Below are positions 54,654 through 63,201 of a stretch of 64,000 nt of DNA, piece by piece. Source of the DNA: Aequorivita capsosiphonis DSM 23843. GTDB lineage: Bacteria; Bacteroidota; Bacteroidia; Flavobacteriales; Flavobacteriaceae. The notes below the pieces were generated by a model that made no database searches, was not told the DNA's origin, and saw nothing but the letters and a program-made list of their open reading frames with translations. Position 1 is the stretch's first letter. Each line of letters begins with the position of its first letter. The stretch spans positions 396,444-460,443 of the forward strand of contig NZ_AUBG01000001.1 of NCBI RefSeq assembly GCF_000429125.1, in the 5' to 3' direction. The position numbers were made by a program, and so were the translations under genes.

Positions 54654-56021
54654 ATGTACGCAATTTTAGATATAGAAACAACGGGCGGAAAATACAATGA
54701 GGAGGGAATTACCGAAATTGCAATATATAGATTTGATGGCCATCAAGTGGTAGATCAATTTATAAGCCTAGTAAATCCTGAAAGACCTATTCAACCATTT
54801 GTTATAAACCTCACGGGTATCAACAATGAAATGCTCCGGCAAGCTCCCAAGTTTTATGAAGTTGCAAAACGCATTATCGAAATTACCGACGGGTGCATTA
54901 TGGTAGCTCATAACGCACTTTTTGACAATAGGATTCTCACCACTGAATTTGATCGGTTGGGATATCCATACGAAAAAGAAACCCTTTGTACGGTAGAGCT
55001 ATCCAAGAAACTGATTCCTGATATGCCTTCCTACAGTTTGGGGAAACTGGTCAAGTCTTTGGGAATTCCCTTATCAGATAGGCATAGAGCACAAGGTGAT
55101 GCCAAGGCAACTGTTGCACTTTTTAAACTTTTGCTATCCAAGGACACTTCAAAGGAAATAATCTCAGAAACACTTAAAAAGGATCCCAAACGAAAATTGG
55201 AACCCAAACTGATTGATATAATAGAAAATACACCGTCTGAAACGGGAGTTTATTATATGCGTAATGAGGCGGGAAAAATCATATATATAGGAAAGAGTAA
55301 AAACATTAAGAAAAGATTGACGCAACATTTTACAAGCGACAACCGAAAATCTAAACGAATACAACTGGAAGTGAAGTCGGTTACTTTTGAAAAAACGGGC
55401 AATGAATTGATTGCTCTCTTAAAGGAATCAGAAGAAATAAAACACAACCAGCCTAAATATAATAGAGGGCTTCGGCGTACCAATTTTTCACATCAACTCA
55501 TTTCATTCGTGGATGACAACGGATATATCAATCTAAAAATTGAAAAGGCTGACGGCCGTAAGAAAGCGATAACCACTTTTAGCAACTATCAGCAGGCAAG
55601 AACTGCACTTTTCAAAATAACAGAAGAAAATCAGCTATGTCAAAAACTGACAGGACTTTTTGATACGACCAAAAACTGCTTTAATTATACCATAGGGGAA
55701 TGTTTCGGCGCGTGTATAAACAAAGAGCCAGTTGAAGAATACAATGCCAGAGTTAAAGCCTTTTTAGAAAAACGGAGTTATGAAAATCTAAACATGCTAA
55801 TCATAGACCGTGGTCGGGACCTTGATGAACGTTCTGTGATTTGGATAGAAAATGGAGTTTATAAAGGCTATGGCTTTTACAATCTAAACCATCAAATCAA
55901 CAATCCTGATATCTTGAGAACCCTTATTAATCCTATGAAAGACAATAGGGAAGTTCAGCACATCATCCAAAATTATTTGCGTAGAAACAAGGTACTAAAA
56001 ACGGTTAATCTGCAAGCCTAG
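54654..56021 (+). CDS. DnaQ-type 3'-5' exonuclease fused to a GIY-YIG nuclease
   Basis: A 455-residue protein. Residues 1-165 are a DEDD exonuclease (D6 and E8 in LDIETTG, then VNLTGINNEMLR, MVAHNALFDNRILT and HRAQGDAKATVAL, giving exo motifs I-III). Residues 195-280 are a GIY-YIG nuclease domain of UvrC type (GVYYMRNEAGKIIYIGKSKN, then RLTQHF). The remaining 175 residues resemble the start of UvrC's middle region but lack the HhH pair and RNase H half. The domain pair is known in Bacteroidetes and resembles the Cho-type accessory repair nuclease. An in-frame ATG at 54564 would add 30 residues not in the family. Confidence 0.9.
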   Translation: MYAILDIETTGGKYNEEGITEIAIYRFDGHQVVDQFISLVNPERPIQPFVINLTGINNEMLRQAPKFYEVAKRIIEITDGCIMVAHNALFDNRILTTEFDRLGYPYEKETLCTVELSKKLIPDMPSYSLGKLVKSLGIPLSDRHRAQGDAKATVALFKLLLSKDTSKEIISETLKKDPKRKLEPKLIDIIENTPSETGVYYMRNEAGKIIYIGKSKNIKKRLTQHFTSDNRKSKRIQLEVKSVTFEKTGNELIALLKESEEIKHNQPKYNRGLRRTNFSHQLISFVDDNGYINLKIEKADGRKKAITTFSNYQQARTALFKITEENQLCQKLTGLFDTTKNCFNYTIGECFGACINKEPVEEYNARVKAFLEKRSYENLNMLIIDRGRDLDERSVIWIENGVYKGYGFYNLNHQINNPDILRTLINPMKDNREVQHIIQNYLRRNKVLKTVNLQA

Positions 56022-56061
56022 CTTATTAATTAAGGAAAGTTGCTTACTTTAGACCTTCAAA

Positions 56062-56919
56062 ATGAAACACAACAAACCTACCGATAAAAATTCTTGGCGT
56101 CATAAACTGCATGAAGTTATTTATGAAGCGGACACCCCAATGGGCAAGTTATTTGATATAATCTTGCTTATTTTGATTTTGATTAGCGTAATTATTGTTA
56201 TGCTGGAAAGCGTGAAGTCCATAGACTTGCAATATCATAGAGTGTTTTATGTTATTGAATGGATCATCACCATTTTTTTCACCATTGAATATATTTCCAG
56301 GATTATAACCGTAAAGAAACCAAAACATTATATTTTTAGTTTTTACGGAATTATAGATTTTCTTTCAACCATTCCCCTATACCTCTCCTTTATACTTATT
56401 GGCAGTAATTATTTGCTCACCGTTCGTGCGCTTAGACTATTACGCGTTTTTAGAATCTTAAAAATAACCCGATACATCGGGGAAGGAAATAAGCTGCAAA
56501 AAGCACTTATTGAAAGCAGAGTGAAAATATTTATTTTCATTTTCGCAGTTCTCATCGTGGCAATCATTGCGGGGACGTTAATGTATCTTATTGAAGGGGA
56601 AGACAGTGGTTTTAATAGTATTCCCGTGAGCGTCTATTGGTGTATTGTTACCCTTACAACAGTTGGATTTGGAGATATTGCTCCTGTAACTGCTACTGGT
56701 CAGTTTTTGGCAACTGTTATTATGATTTTAGGATATGGCGTTATCGCTGTGCCAACTGGTATTATAGGTGCTCAATATGTGAGAATGGATCGAGAAGATC
56801 CAGTTCAGTTAAACACCCAATCCTGTAGAAACTGCGGTGCCACGGGTCATAAAGATGGTGCTGAATTTTGCTATAATTGTGGTTATGAACTTTCTCCGCC
56901 TAAAGATATTGAAGCATAA
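56062..56919 (+). CDS. Voltage-gated K+ channel with C-terminal zinc ribbon
   Basis: A 285-residue six-helix channel of the Kch/VIC type. S4 carries regularly spaced arginines (RALRLLRVFRILKITRY, about residues 127-143), and the pore loop has the selectivity filter TLTTVGFGD (residues 198-205). Two CxxC pairs (C255-x-x-C258 and C270-x-x-C273) form a rubredoxin-type zinc ribbon on the cytoplasmic tail. K+ selectivity follows from TVGFGD; the zinc ribbon function is unknown, perhaps gating or assembly. Its stop codon overlaps the miaA start (TAATG). Confidence 0.93.
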   Translation: MKHNKPTDKNSWRHKLHEVIYEADTPMGKLFDIILLILILISVIIVMLESVKSIDLQYHRVFYVIEWIITIFFTIEYISRIITVKKPKHYIFSFYGIIDFLSTIPLYLSFILIGSNYLLTVRALRLLRVFRILKITRYIGEGNKLQKALIESRVKIFIFIFAVLIVAIIAGTLMYLIEGEDSGFNSIPVSVYWCIVTLTTVGFGDIAPVTATGQFLATVIMILGYGVIAVPTGIIGAQYVRMDREDPVQLNTQSCRNCGATGHKDGAEFCYNCGYELSPPKDIEA

Positions 56920-57836
56920 TGATTTCTGAAACACGAACCCTTATATGTGTAGTTGGTCCAACCGCCATTGGAAAAACTTCTCTTGCCATCAAACTCGCAA
57001 ATGCTTTTTCATCCGAAATAATTTCTGCAGATTCCCGACAGTTTTATAAGGAAATGTCCATTGGAACTGCGGTTCCTTCTCATGAAGAACTGAAGGCTGC
57101 CGAACATCATTTCATTCAAAATATTAGTGTTTTTGATGATTATTCCGTTGGTGATTTTGAAAGAGAGGCGCTTATTTGTTTAGAAAACATACTCAAAAAT
57201 AATTCTGTAGCGGTTATGGTGGGTGGCTCTGGTTTATATGTGGACGCAGTGGTGAAAGGGCTGGATAAATTTCCAGTAGTTTCTCCAGATATTAGACAAC
57301 AACTGAATGCTGAAATCGATGCTCATGGAATTGAAGCACTTCAAAAGGAGTTAAAGGAAAAAGATCCCTCTTATTTTGAAAAAGTTGACATTCACAACCC
57401 CCACAGGTTGGTACGCGCTTTAGAAATTTGTCGTGGTTCCGGAAAGCCGTATTCGTCATTTCTAAAAAGAGAATCAGCCGTGCGAAAATTTAAGACCATT
57501 TTTATTGGTCTAACTGCAGAAAGAACGATTGTTTACGATCGCATCAACCGCCGCGTAGATCAAATGCTTGAAGACGGTTTACTTGAAGAAGCAAAAAATC
57601 TCTATAACCATAAAGAATTAAATGCCCTCCACACCGTTGGCTACCGTGAGCTTTTTAATCATTTTGATGGAAAACTAACGAAGGAAGAGGCAGTTTTAGA
57701 GATTAAGAAAAACACACGTCGATTCGCAAAGCGACAATACACTTGGTTTAAGAAAAATGAAAATATTCATTGGTTTGATTATCAAACGGATTTTGAAAGG
57801 ATAGTAAACTTTATAAAAGAAAAAAACGCCCTTTAA
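56919..57836 (+). CDS. miaA: tRNA dimethylallyltransferase
   Basis: A 305-residue enzyme that adds an isopentenyl group to A37 of tRNAs reading codons starting with U. The P-loop GPTAIGKTSLAIKLA, DSRQFYKEMSIGTAVPS, HHFIQ and VMVGGSGLYVDAVVKG appear in order, ending with KKNTRRFAKRQYTWFKK. Its ATG overlaps the K+ channel stop by 1 nt, which makes translational coupling likely. The stop codon lies inside the terminator hairpin. Confidence 0.97.
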   Translation: MISETRTLICVVGPTAIGKTSLAIKLANAFSSEIISADSRQFYKEMSIGTAVPSHEELKAAEHHFIQNISVFDDYSVGDFEREALICLENILKNNSVAVMVGGSGLYVDAVVKGLDKFPVVSPDIRQQLNAEIDAHGIEALQKELKEKDPSYFEKVDIHNPHRLVRALEICRGSGKPYSSFLKRESAVRKFKTIFIGLTAERTIVYDRINRRVDQMLEDGLLEEAKNLYNHKELNALHTVGYRELFNHFDGKLTKEEAVLEIKKNTRRFAKRQYTWFKKNENIHWFDYQTDFERIVNFIKEKNAL

Positions 57837-57848
57837 AGGCGTTTTTTT
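57822..57848 (+). terminator. Terminator overlapping the miaA stop codon
   Basis: AAACGCC and GGCGTTT pair with the loop CTTTAAA, followed by a T-run. The miaA stop (57834-57836) is in the loop. Confidence 0.85.
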
Positions 57849-57935
57849 ACACATATCTTAACTAATACCAAATTAACAAAGTAATGTCGCATTTAAACTC
57901 GTTCATTTTCCGTTCTATTTCCTGCTGATGATTTC

Positions 57936-57953
57936 CATCCGCCGAGGCGGATG
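57936..57953. repeat. Palindrome CATCCGCC-GA-GGCGGATG
   Basis: An 8-bp perfect stem with a GA loop in the spacer between miaA and the response-regulator gene. It shares layout with the element at 7653. Confidence 0.65.
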
Positions 57954-58031
57954 CAAACCAATCTCAGCGTCATAAAACGAAAAAGCAACTTCGTTTTCTG
58001 TACTACATTACATTGATAAATTGGTATAAGA

Positions 58032-58751
58032 TTAATTGTCAACTTCGTCTTTTACAACCAATCGGAAGCCTTCCCCGTGAATGTTAATTATTTCAACTCC
58101 ATCATCTTTACTTAGATATTTACGGAGTTTAGCGATATAAACATCCATACTTCTTGAAGTGAAATAGTTGTCATCTCTCCAGATTTTGGTAAGTGCGAGT
58201 TCCCTAGGCATCAAGTCATTTTTATGAAGTGCCAAAAGACGTAACAACTCATTTTCTTTAGGAGATAGTTTTATAGGCGGCTTTTCATTGTTATAAGTTA
58301 AGAAACGCAGCTTAGAGTTCAAGTGGAAATTACCCACTTGGAATTCAAATTGTTTGCTATCTGCAATTGAATCTGTGGCTTTTCTTTGAATAATTGCCTT
58401 TATTTTCATCAATAGTACTTCACTATCAAAAGGTTTGTTTAGGTAATCATCTGCACCAACTTTGTAGCCTTTTAGCACATCTTCCTTCATCGCTTTCGCT
58501 GTTAGAAAAATAATTGGCACATCTTCGTTCTTCTCACGAATTTCCTTGGCGAGTGTAAACCCATCTTTATACGGCATCATTACATCTAGAATACATAGAT
58601 CGAAATCGTCTTTTTTAAACTTTTCAAAACCCTCCATTCCGTTTTTTGCATGAGTCACGTTATAATCGTTCATGGCAAGGTAATCTTTCAATACTGTTCC
58701 AAAATTTGGATCGTCTTCAACAAGAAGAATTTTTTTGTTTTCTGTTTCCAT
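58032..58751 (-). CDS. OmpR/PhoB-family response regulator
   Basis: A 239-residue regulator. The receiver domain (residues 1-120) has the acidic pocket VEDD, the phosphorylation site D56 in ILDVMMPYKDG, and K108-type lysine in DYLNKPFD. The C-terminal winged helix (about 140-235) carries LSPKENELLRLLALHKNDLMPRELALTKIWRDDNYFTSRSMDVYIAKLRKYL. It is the downstream partner of the sensor kinase gene and begins 3 nt after it. It resembles RprY of Bacteroides, but the regulon is not evident. Confidence 0.93.
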   Translation of the reverse strand: METENKKILLVEDDPNFGTVLKDYLAMNDYNVTHAKNGMEGFEKFKKDDFDLCILDVMMPYKDGFTLAKEIREKNEDVPIIFLTAKAMKEDVLKGYKVGADDYLNKPFDSEVLLMKIKAIIQRKATDSIADSKQFEFQVGNFHLNSKLRFLTYNNEKPPIKLSPKENELLRLLALHKNDLMPRELALTKIWRDDNYFTSRSMDVYIAKLRKYLSKDDGVEIINIHGEGFRLVVKDEVDN

Positions 58752-58754
58752 AGT

Positions 58755-60314
58755 TTAAGATATTAAGTGTAGTTTTATTATAAAAGTGCTGCCTTTTCCT
58801 TTTTCGCTTTCTACGTAAATCTCGGCATCATGATCATCAAGAATCCGTTTTACGTATGCAAGACCAAGGCCATGGCCTTTCACGTTATGTATGTCACCTG
58901 TGTGTTCTCTATAAAATTTTTCAAATATTTTTTTCTGAACAGGTTTGGACATTCCCATTCCCTGATCTCTTATTTTCAGAATAACACTATTTTTACCATT
59001 TTCTGAATAAATATCAATTTTTGGCTCATCCTCAGAATATTTCACTGCGTTGTCCAATAAATTGACAATTACGTTTGTTAAATGAGATTCATTGGCCAAA
59101 ACAGTAGATTTCAACGCACCATAATGTGTTTTTATATAACCTCCCCTGTCTTCCACAATCAAACTTACGTGCGAAATAGCATCTTCAACAACTTCCTGCA
59201 AGCTAACGCGCTCTTTGGGTAAATCAAGTTCATTCTTTTCCAGTTTCGAAATACGGAGTACATTTTCCACTTGGGCGTGCATTCGTTTATTTTCATCTCG
59301 AATCATTCCCAAGTAACGCTCCAAAAATTCTCGATTATCCTTTACTTTCGGATTTTTCAAAGAATCCAATGCAAGATTAATAGTTGCAATTGGAGTTTTG
59401 AACTCGTGAGTCATATTATTGATAAAATCAGTTTTTATCTGAGATATTTGTCGCTGTTTGTATATTTGCGAAATTGCACTTGAATATGCAAGAATGATAA
59501 CTGCAGTAAAAACCAATGACAACAAGGCCATTCCCAAAATACTGTTTAGCACTAACTTTTCCTTTTCAGAAAAATTCACATAAAGTTCATATCCGCTCTT
59601 TTTTTCACCGCTAAAAAGAGGTACCACGTAGGTACTTTTATCGTCATACTTAAAACGCTTTGAGCGTACCTTCGTTTCAAGATTGTTACTGTAAACCGCA
59701 AAATCAAATTTTGATTTTAAGCCTCTTTCTTTAAGCTCCTTATTTATCAGGCTTGTTATTTCACTTACACTTACTCGTTTGTATATTGGAGTTAGGGCTG
59801 TAATATTGCTAACAAAGCTTTCAAACTGGTTTTGCTCATAATCTTTTAACCTTGAAAAAGATTCCACGCGGGTTTCCGTCAAGGTGGTGCCATCTAATCC
59901 TTCAGAGACTTTAGTTTTTGTCTTTCGGTTTGTTAGCTTTCTAAACTGAATAGTGTCGGCATCAGAGTCGAAAAAGCCAGCCGAAAGTTTATAATCCTGT
60001 TCTAAAATCCCATCGGTAAAAATATAGGTTTCGTTGGTCTGTTTGTTTTGAATTCTATACGCCAATTCAGTAAAAGTCGCACTATTTGGAACTTCAATAC
60101 TATCTACGTAGGGTATATAAAGTTGATAATAGGCTTCAACTTCCCTTAACTTGATTTCCTTGGAAACCGCCAAAAGCACTTGCTTTGCATTTATAGTGAA
60201 TTGGTCAGCTTTTGTTCGATATGCATTTGATATCCAATATCCCTGAACAAATACTATCCCCAGTAAAGAGAGGCTCATAAGCGCTATAAGCAAAACAAAT
60301 AGCTTTTTATTCAT
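58755..60314 (-). CDS. Membrane sensor histidine kinase
   Basis: A 519-residue kinase. Helix 1 (residues 5-25) and helix 2 (about 255-275) bound a periplasmic sensing domain of about 230 residues. The H-box IKTDFINNMTHEFKTPI carries the phospho-accepting H303, followed by the HATPase_c domain with N, G1 (DQGMG), F and G2 boxes (GHGLGLAYV). It forms a pair with the response regulator 3 nt downstream and resembles Bacteroides RprX. The signal it senses is unknown. Confidence 0.93.
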   Translation of the reverse strand: MNKKLFVLLIALMSLSLLGIVFVQGYWISNAYRTKADQFTINAKQVLLAVSKEIKLREVEAYYQLYIPYVDSIEVPNSATFTELAYRIQNKQTNETYIFTDGILEQDYKLSAGFFDSDADTIQFRKLTNRKTKTKVSEGLDGTTLTETRVESFSRLKDYEQNQFESFVSNITALTPIYKRVSVSEITSLINKELKERGLKSKFDFAVYSNNLETKVRSKRFKYDDKSTYVVPLFSGEKKSGYELYVNFSEKEKLVLNSILGMALLSLVFTAVIILAYSSAISQIYKQRQISQIKTDFINNMTHEFKTPIATINLALDSLKNPKVKDNREFLERYLGMIRDENKRMHAQVENVLRISKLEKNELDLPKERVSLQEVVEDAISHVSLIVEDRGGYIKTHYGALKSTVLANESHLTNVIVNLLDNAVKYSEDEPKIDIYSENGKNSVILKIRDQGMGMSKPVQKKIFEKFYREHTGDIHNVKGHGLGLAYVKRILDDHDAEIYVESEKGKGSTFIIKLHLIS

Positions 60315-60400
60315 ACCTCAAAAGTAAGATTTTAACATTTAGCGATATATCCATTTAACCAAATGTTAACAAAAGATAGCTATCGCAGCTCTATAGGGAC

Positions 60401-60976
60401 TCAGCTTAAGGAACGATGTAGATTCTCCACTCTTTTCTGAGTGGCTTCGAGGTCAATATTTTCTATGATAAAATCAGCGAGTTTTTCCTTTTTCTCATCG
60501 CTCCACTGATTGCTTACACGTTGCTCAATCTCATGGGATGATGCATTATCTCGAGCCATAACACGTGCAATTCGTATTTCTTTAGGCGCGGTAACCAGAA
60601 TTATTGCATCGAAATTTCGATAACTTCCATTTTCGAAAAGAATTGCTGCTTCTTGTATTACATAGGCGCTTTTCTGCTTGGCAGCCCAAGCATTAAAATG
60701 TGCCGCTACTTTTGGATGGATGATTCCATTAACTGCTTCCAACAGCGCTTTATCATTGAAAATTTTATCCGCAACAAATTTTCGGTTTAAAACACCTTCC
60801 AAATAAGCTTCTTCGCCTAAAAGCTCGGTTAGTTCTCGTCTAATTGTCTTTGAAGAATTGGTAAGTTTTCTAGCTTCTGTATCGGCTATGTAAACCGGTA
60901 CACCCAGTTTGGAAAACATTTTGGCAACCGTTGTTTTTCCACTACCTATGCCGCCTGTTAAACCAATTCGTTTCAT
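60401..60976 (-). CDS. coaE: Dephospho-CoA kinase
   Basis: A 191-residue kinase for the last step of coenzyme A synthesis. MKRIGLTGGIGSGKTTVAKMF holds the P-loop at residues 8-15; VPVYIADTEARKL, EAYLEGVLNRKFVADKIF, HPKVAAHF and AILFENGSYRNFDAIILVTA are typical. An upstream in-frame TTG would add three residues; I use the ATG at 60976. It follows the YbbR-like gene by 16 nt and reads into the two-component genes after an 86-nt gap. Confidence 0.97.
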   Translation of the reverse strand: MKRIGLTGGIGSGKTTVAKMFSKLGVPVYIADTEARKLTNSSKTIRRELTELLGEEAYLEGVLNRKFVADKIFNDKALLEAVNGIIHPKVAAHFNAWAAKQKSAYVIQEAAILFENGSYRNFDAIILVTAPKEIRIARVMARDNASSHEIEQRVSNQWSDEKKEKLADFIIENIDLEATQKRVENLHRSLS

Positions 60977-60992
60977 TGCAATCAATTAACAA

Positions 60993-61943
60993 TTATTTAA
61001 AGATAAAGAAATCGACCTTTTTGGGTTCAATCACTACATTGTAAACATTATCAGGACTTTTCTCAAAAAACGGTAACATAAAATTCTCGTCTTGATTTCT
61101 TTTGGAATAATCACAAACAAGCCTAAAACTTTCTTTCGTAATTTTTGTAAAATCATTTACCGAAACATCAAAAGTGACTGTTACGGATTTAGGCACCAAT
61201 TTAATTTCCATATCCGGAGGTAAATTTATTACTTCTACGGGAAGTGAAAATTTGCCTTGTGAAAACTCGGCCACCTCCAATTTTACTTTTACCGTGTTTG
61301 GTTTTATGGAAACTATTTCTTTATTTCTAGTTGAAATTTTAACTGATTCTGAAATATTCTTTTCCACATTCTTAAGCGAAATTAAATCGGTCCCAATGCT
61401 TTTAATTTTATCTAAACTACCTGAAGGACCAGAGATTGTTACAGAGTCGGGAGTAACTACAAAACTGTCAACAGCCTTGAATCCCACTTTATATTGAATA
61501 TCAGTTTTTGGAATTACCTTAATCTTTTTTAGTATAATGGGGTCTAAACGCACATCCAACTCATCTACCGATAGATTATTTATGGCCAAATTCCTGTTGA
61601 AGTTGGCCGAAACCATTCGCAATAATTCAGTTTTACTGAGTTTAAAGCTGTTTTCTTCATTCGAATAAAATTCACCTACCTGAACCTCAATTTTAGGTTT
61701 TTTAAATTTATAGAAGAGTATTTCAAAGCCGTTGGCTGTAAGATCAAAAGTAATTTCCTTTGTATTATTCTCAGCAAGAGCAGCCGTTTCAGGAATATTT
61801 ACATATTCGATTTTGGTGTGCATCGTCGAGGTAAACTCCCTACTAAACTTAGTTAGAACCCAAAATATTGTTGCGACAATTAGAAAGAACAGTAAGCGTT
61901 TTGCCTTTGCATTCTTACCATTTTTAAAAAATCCCTTGGTCAT
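60993..61943 (-). CDS. YbbR-like domain membrane protein
   Basis: A 316-residue protein with one N-terminal membrane helix (RLLFFLIVATIFWVLTKF) and several YbbR-like beta domains (KVIPKTDIQYKVGF, VTISGPSGSLDKIKSI, LPVEVINLPPDMEIKLVPKSVTV). YbbR proteins elsewhere modulate the diadenylate cyclase CdaA, although here the neighbour is coaE. The ATG at 61943 is chosen; an in-frame TTG at 61964 would add 7 residues. It lies between the glycosyltransferase and coaE genes in a leftward operon. Confidence 0.85.
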   Translation of the reverse strand: MTKGFFKNGKNAKAKRLLFFLIVATIFWVLTKFSREFTSTMHTKIEYVNIPETAALAENNTKEITFDLTANGFEILFYKFKKPKIEVQVGEFYSNEENSFKLSKTELLRMVSANFNRNLAINNLSVDELDVRLDPIILKKIKVIPKTDIQYKVGFKAVDSFVVTPDSVTISGPSGSLDKIKSIGTDLISLKNVEKNISESVKISTRNKEIVSIKPNTVKVKLEVAEFSQGKFSLPVEVINLPPDMEIKLVPKSVTVTFDVSVNDFTKITKESFRLVCDYSKRNQDENFMLPFFEKSPDNVYNVVIEPKKVDFFIFK

Positions 61944-61969
61944 AGCAGTTTTCTTGAGTTTCAATAAAA

Positions 61970-62971
61970 TTAATTAAAAAATAAGGAGGGAAATTGTTTC
62001 TGAGGATCTTTCTTCAGAAGTTTTATAAATAGCGTAGATTTCAGAAAGGCTATACCATATCCAAAAAACTGCACGAATACAGCCAATACAGAAAGTAAAC
62101 CAATATAAATACTCTTATTTTTAATGGAGGAGTCAATCATTATCAGTACCAAATATAAAAGCAAGGGGATTAAGAATAATGTATTTAGAAAAATGGAAAG
62201 TAGCAATGAAATTAAAACAAAAAACACGAAACATGTTGGAAACCAAAATGTTATTTTTGAAGCTGAAGGATGCCATTGATTTAAAATAGGTCTAACAAGT
62301 CCAAACTTTTTGACCTGAGTATAAAACTTCTTCCAAGAAATCCGTCTTTTGTGATAAACAAAAGCATTTGGCAGAAATGTAGTATGATAACCCGCTTTTA
62401 AAATACGTTGGGAAAGATCGGGATCTTCTCCTGGATGAATTTTTGAGTAACCTCCCGTTTTCTGAAATGCTTCCTTGGAAATTCCCATATTAAAACTTCT
62501 AGGCTCAAACCGATTCACACTAGTTTCACTTCCTCTTATTCCTCCGGTGGTTAAAAATGAAGTCATGGCATAATTGATTGCTTTTTGTAAAGGAGAAAAA
62601 CTTTCGTGCGCCGCATCTGCGCCACCAAAACAATGATAAAATGTAGTATTGAGAAAAGCATCAACAGTATTTAAATAATGTGGAGGCAGCAAACAGTCAG
62701 AGTCAAGAATAATAAAGTAATCACCAGTTGCCTTTTTCATTCCAAAGTTTCTGGAATCTCCAGGGCCTGAATTCTCCTTAAAAAAATAGGATATAGAAAG
62801 TCTGTCAGCATATTGATTCACTATTTCTTCGGAAGTTTCCGCGGAACCGTCTTCTACCAAAACAATTTCAAAATCGTCTTGAAATTCAATAGTTACAAAA
62901 CTAGCCAAAAGCTCGTCGACTTCTTGAGGTCGATTATATACCGGAATTATAAACGAATATTTTCGCTGCAT
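61970..62971 (-). CDS. Family 2 glycosyltransferase, membrane-associated
   Basis: A 333-residue GT-A glycosyltransferase. The nucleotide-binding start SFIIPVYNRPQEVDELLASF, LVEDGSAETSEEIV, the DSDCLLPPHYL segment (DxD-like metal site) and PGEDPDLSQRIL are present. C-terminal hydrophobic segments (about 240-310) anchor it to the membrane. The acceptor is unknown, perhaps an envelope polysaccharide or lipid. It is the first gene of the leftward GT2-YbbR-coaE unit. Confidence 0.93.
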   Translation of the reverse strand: MQRKYSFIIPVYNRPQEVDELLASFVTIEFQDDFEIVLVEDGSAETSEEIVNQYADRLSISYFFKENSGPGDSRNFGMKKATGDYFIILDSDCLLPPHYLNTVDAFLNTTFYHCFGGADAAHESFSPLQKAINYAMTSFLTTGGIRGSETSVNRFEPRSFNMGISKEAFQKTGGYSKIHPGEDPDLSQRILKAGYHTTFLPNAFVYHKRRISWKKFYTQVKKFGLVRPILNQWHPSASKITFWFPTCFVFFVLISLLLSIFLNTLFLIPLLLYLVLIMIDSSIKNKSIYIGLLSVLAVFVQFFGYGIAFLKSTLFIKLLKKDPQKQFPSLFFN

Positions 62972-63145
62972 TTGGCAAAGTTAGCTAATGGATTCATTTA
63001 AATATAGGTTTCTGAGCAAATATCACATTTTGCTATTTTAACTCCTCATACTCTAACACCGAAAAGAAAAACTTATTTAATTAATATGAATAAAACTACA
63101 GGATCAGCCTTCTTCTTACTTCAAAAGAAAAGCGATTGAGGCAAG

Positions 63146-63180
63146 AAAAAAAGCCACTCACTTTCGTGAATGGCTTTTAA
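63146..63180 (-). terminator. Terminator after the truncated T9SS gene
   Basis: AAAAGCCA pairs with TGGCTTTT, with a further TCAC/GTGA pairing inside around TTTC; T-rich tail on the minus strand. Confidence 0.75.
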
Positions 63181-63201
63181 ATACTAATTAATTATAAAGT
63201 T

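Noticed and set aside
61174..61497. 107-codon antisense frame in the YbbR-like gene
   Set aside because: It is antisense to a clear coding gene and has no signal or family; frames of this length are expected by chance in such sequence.
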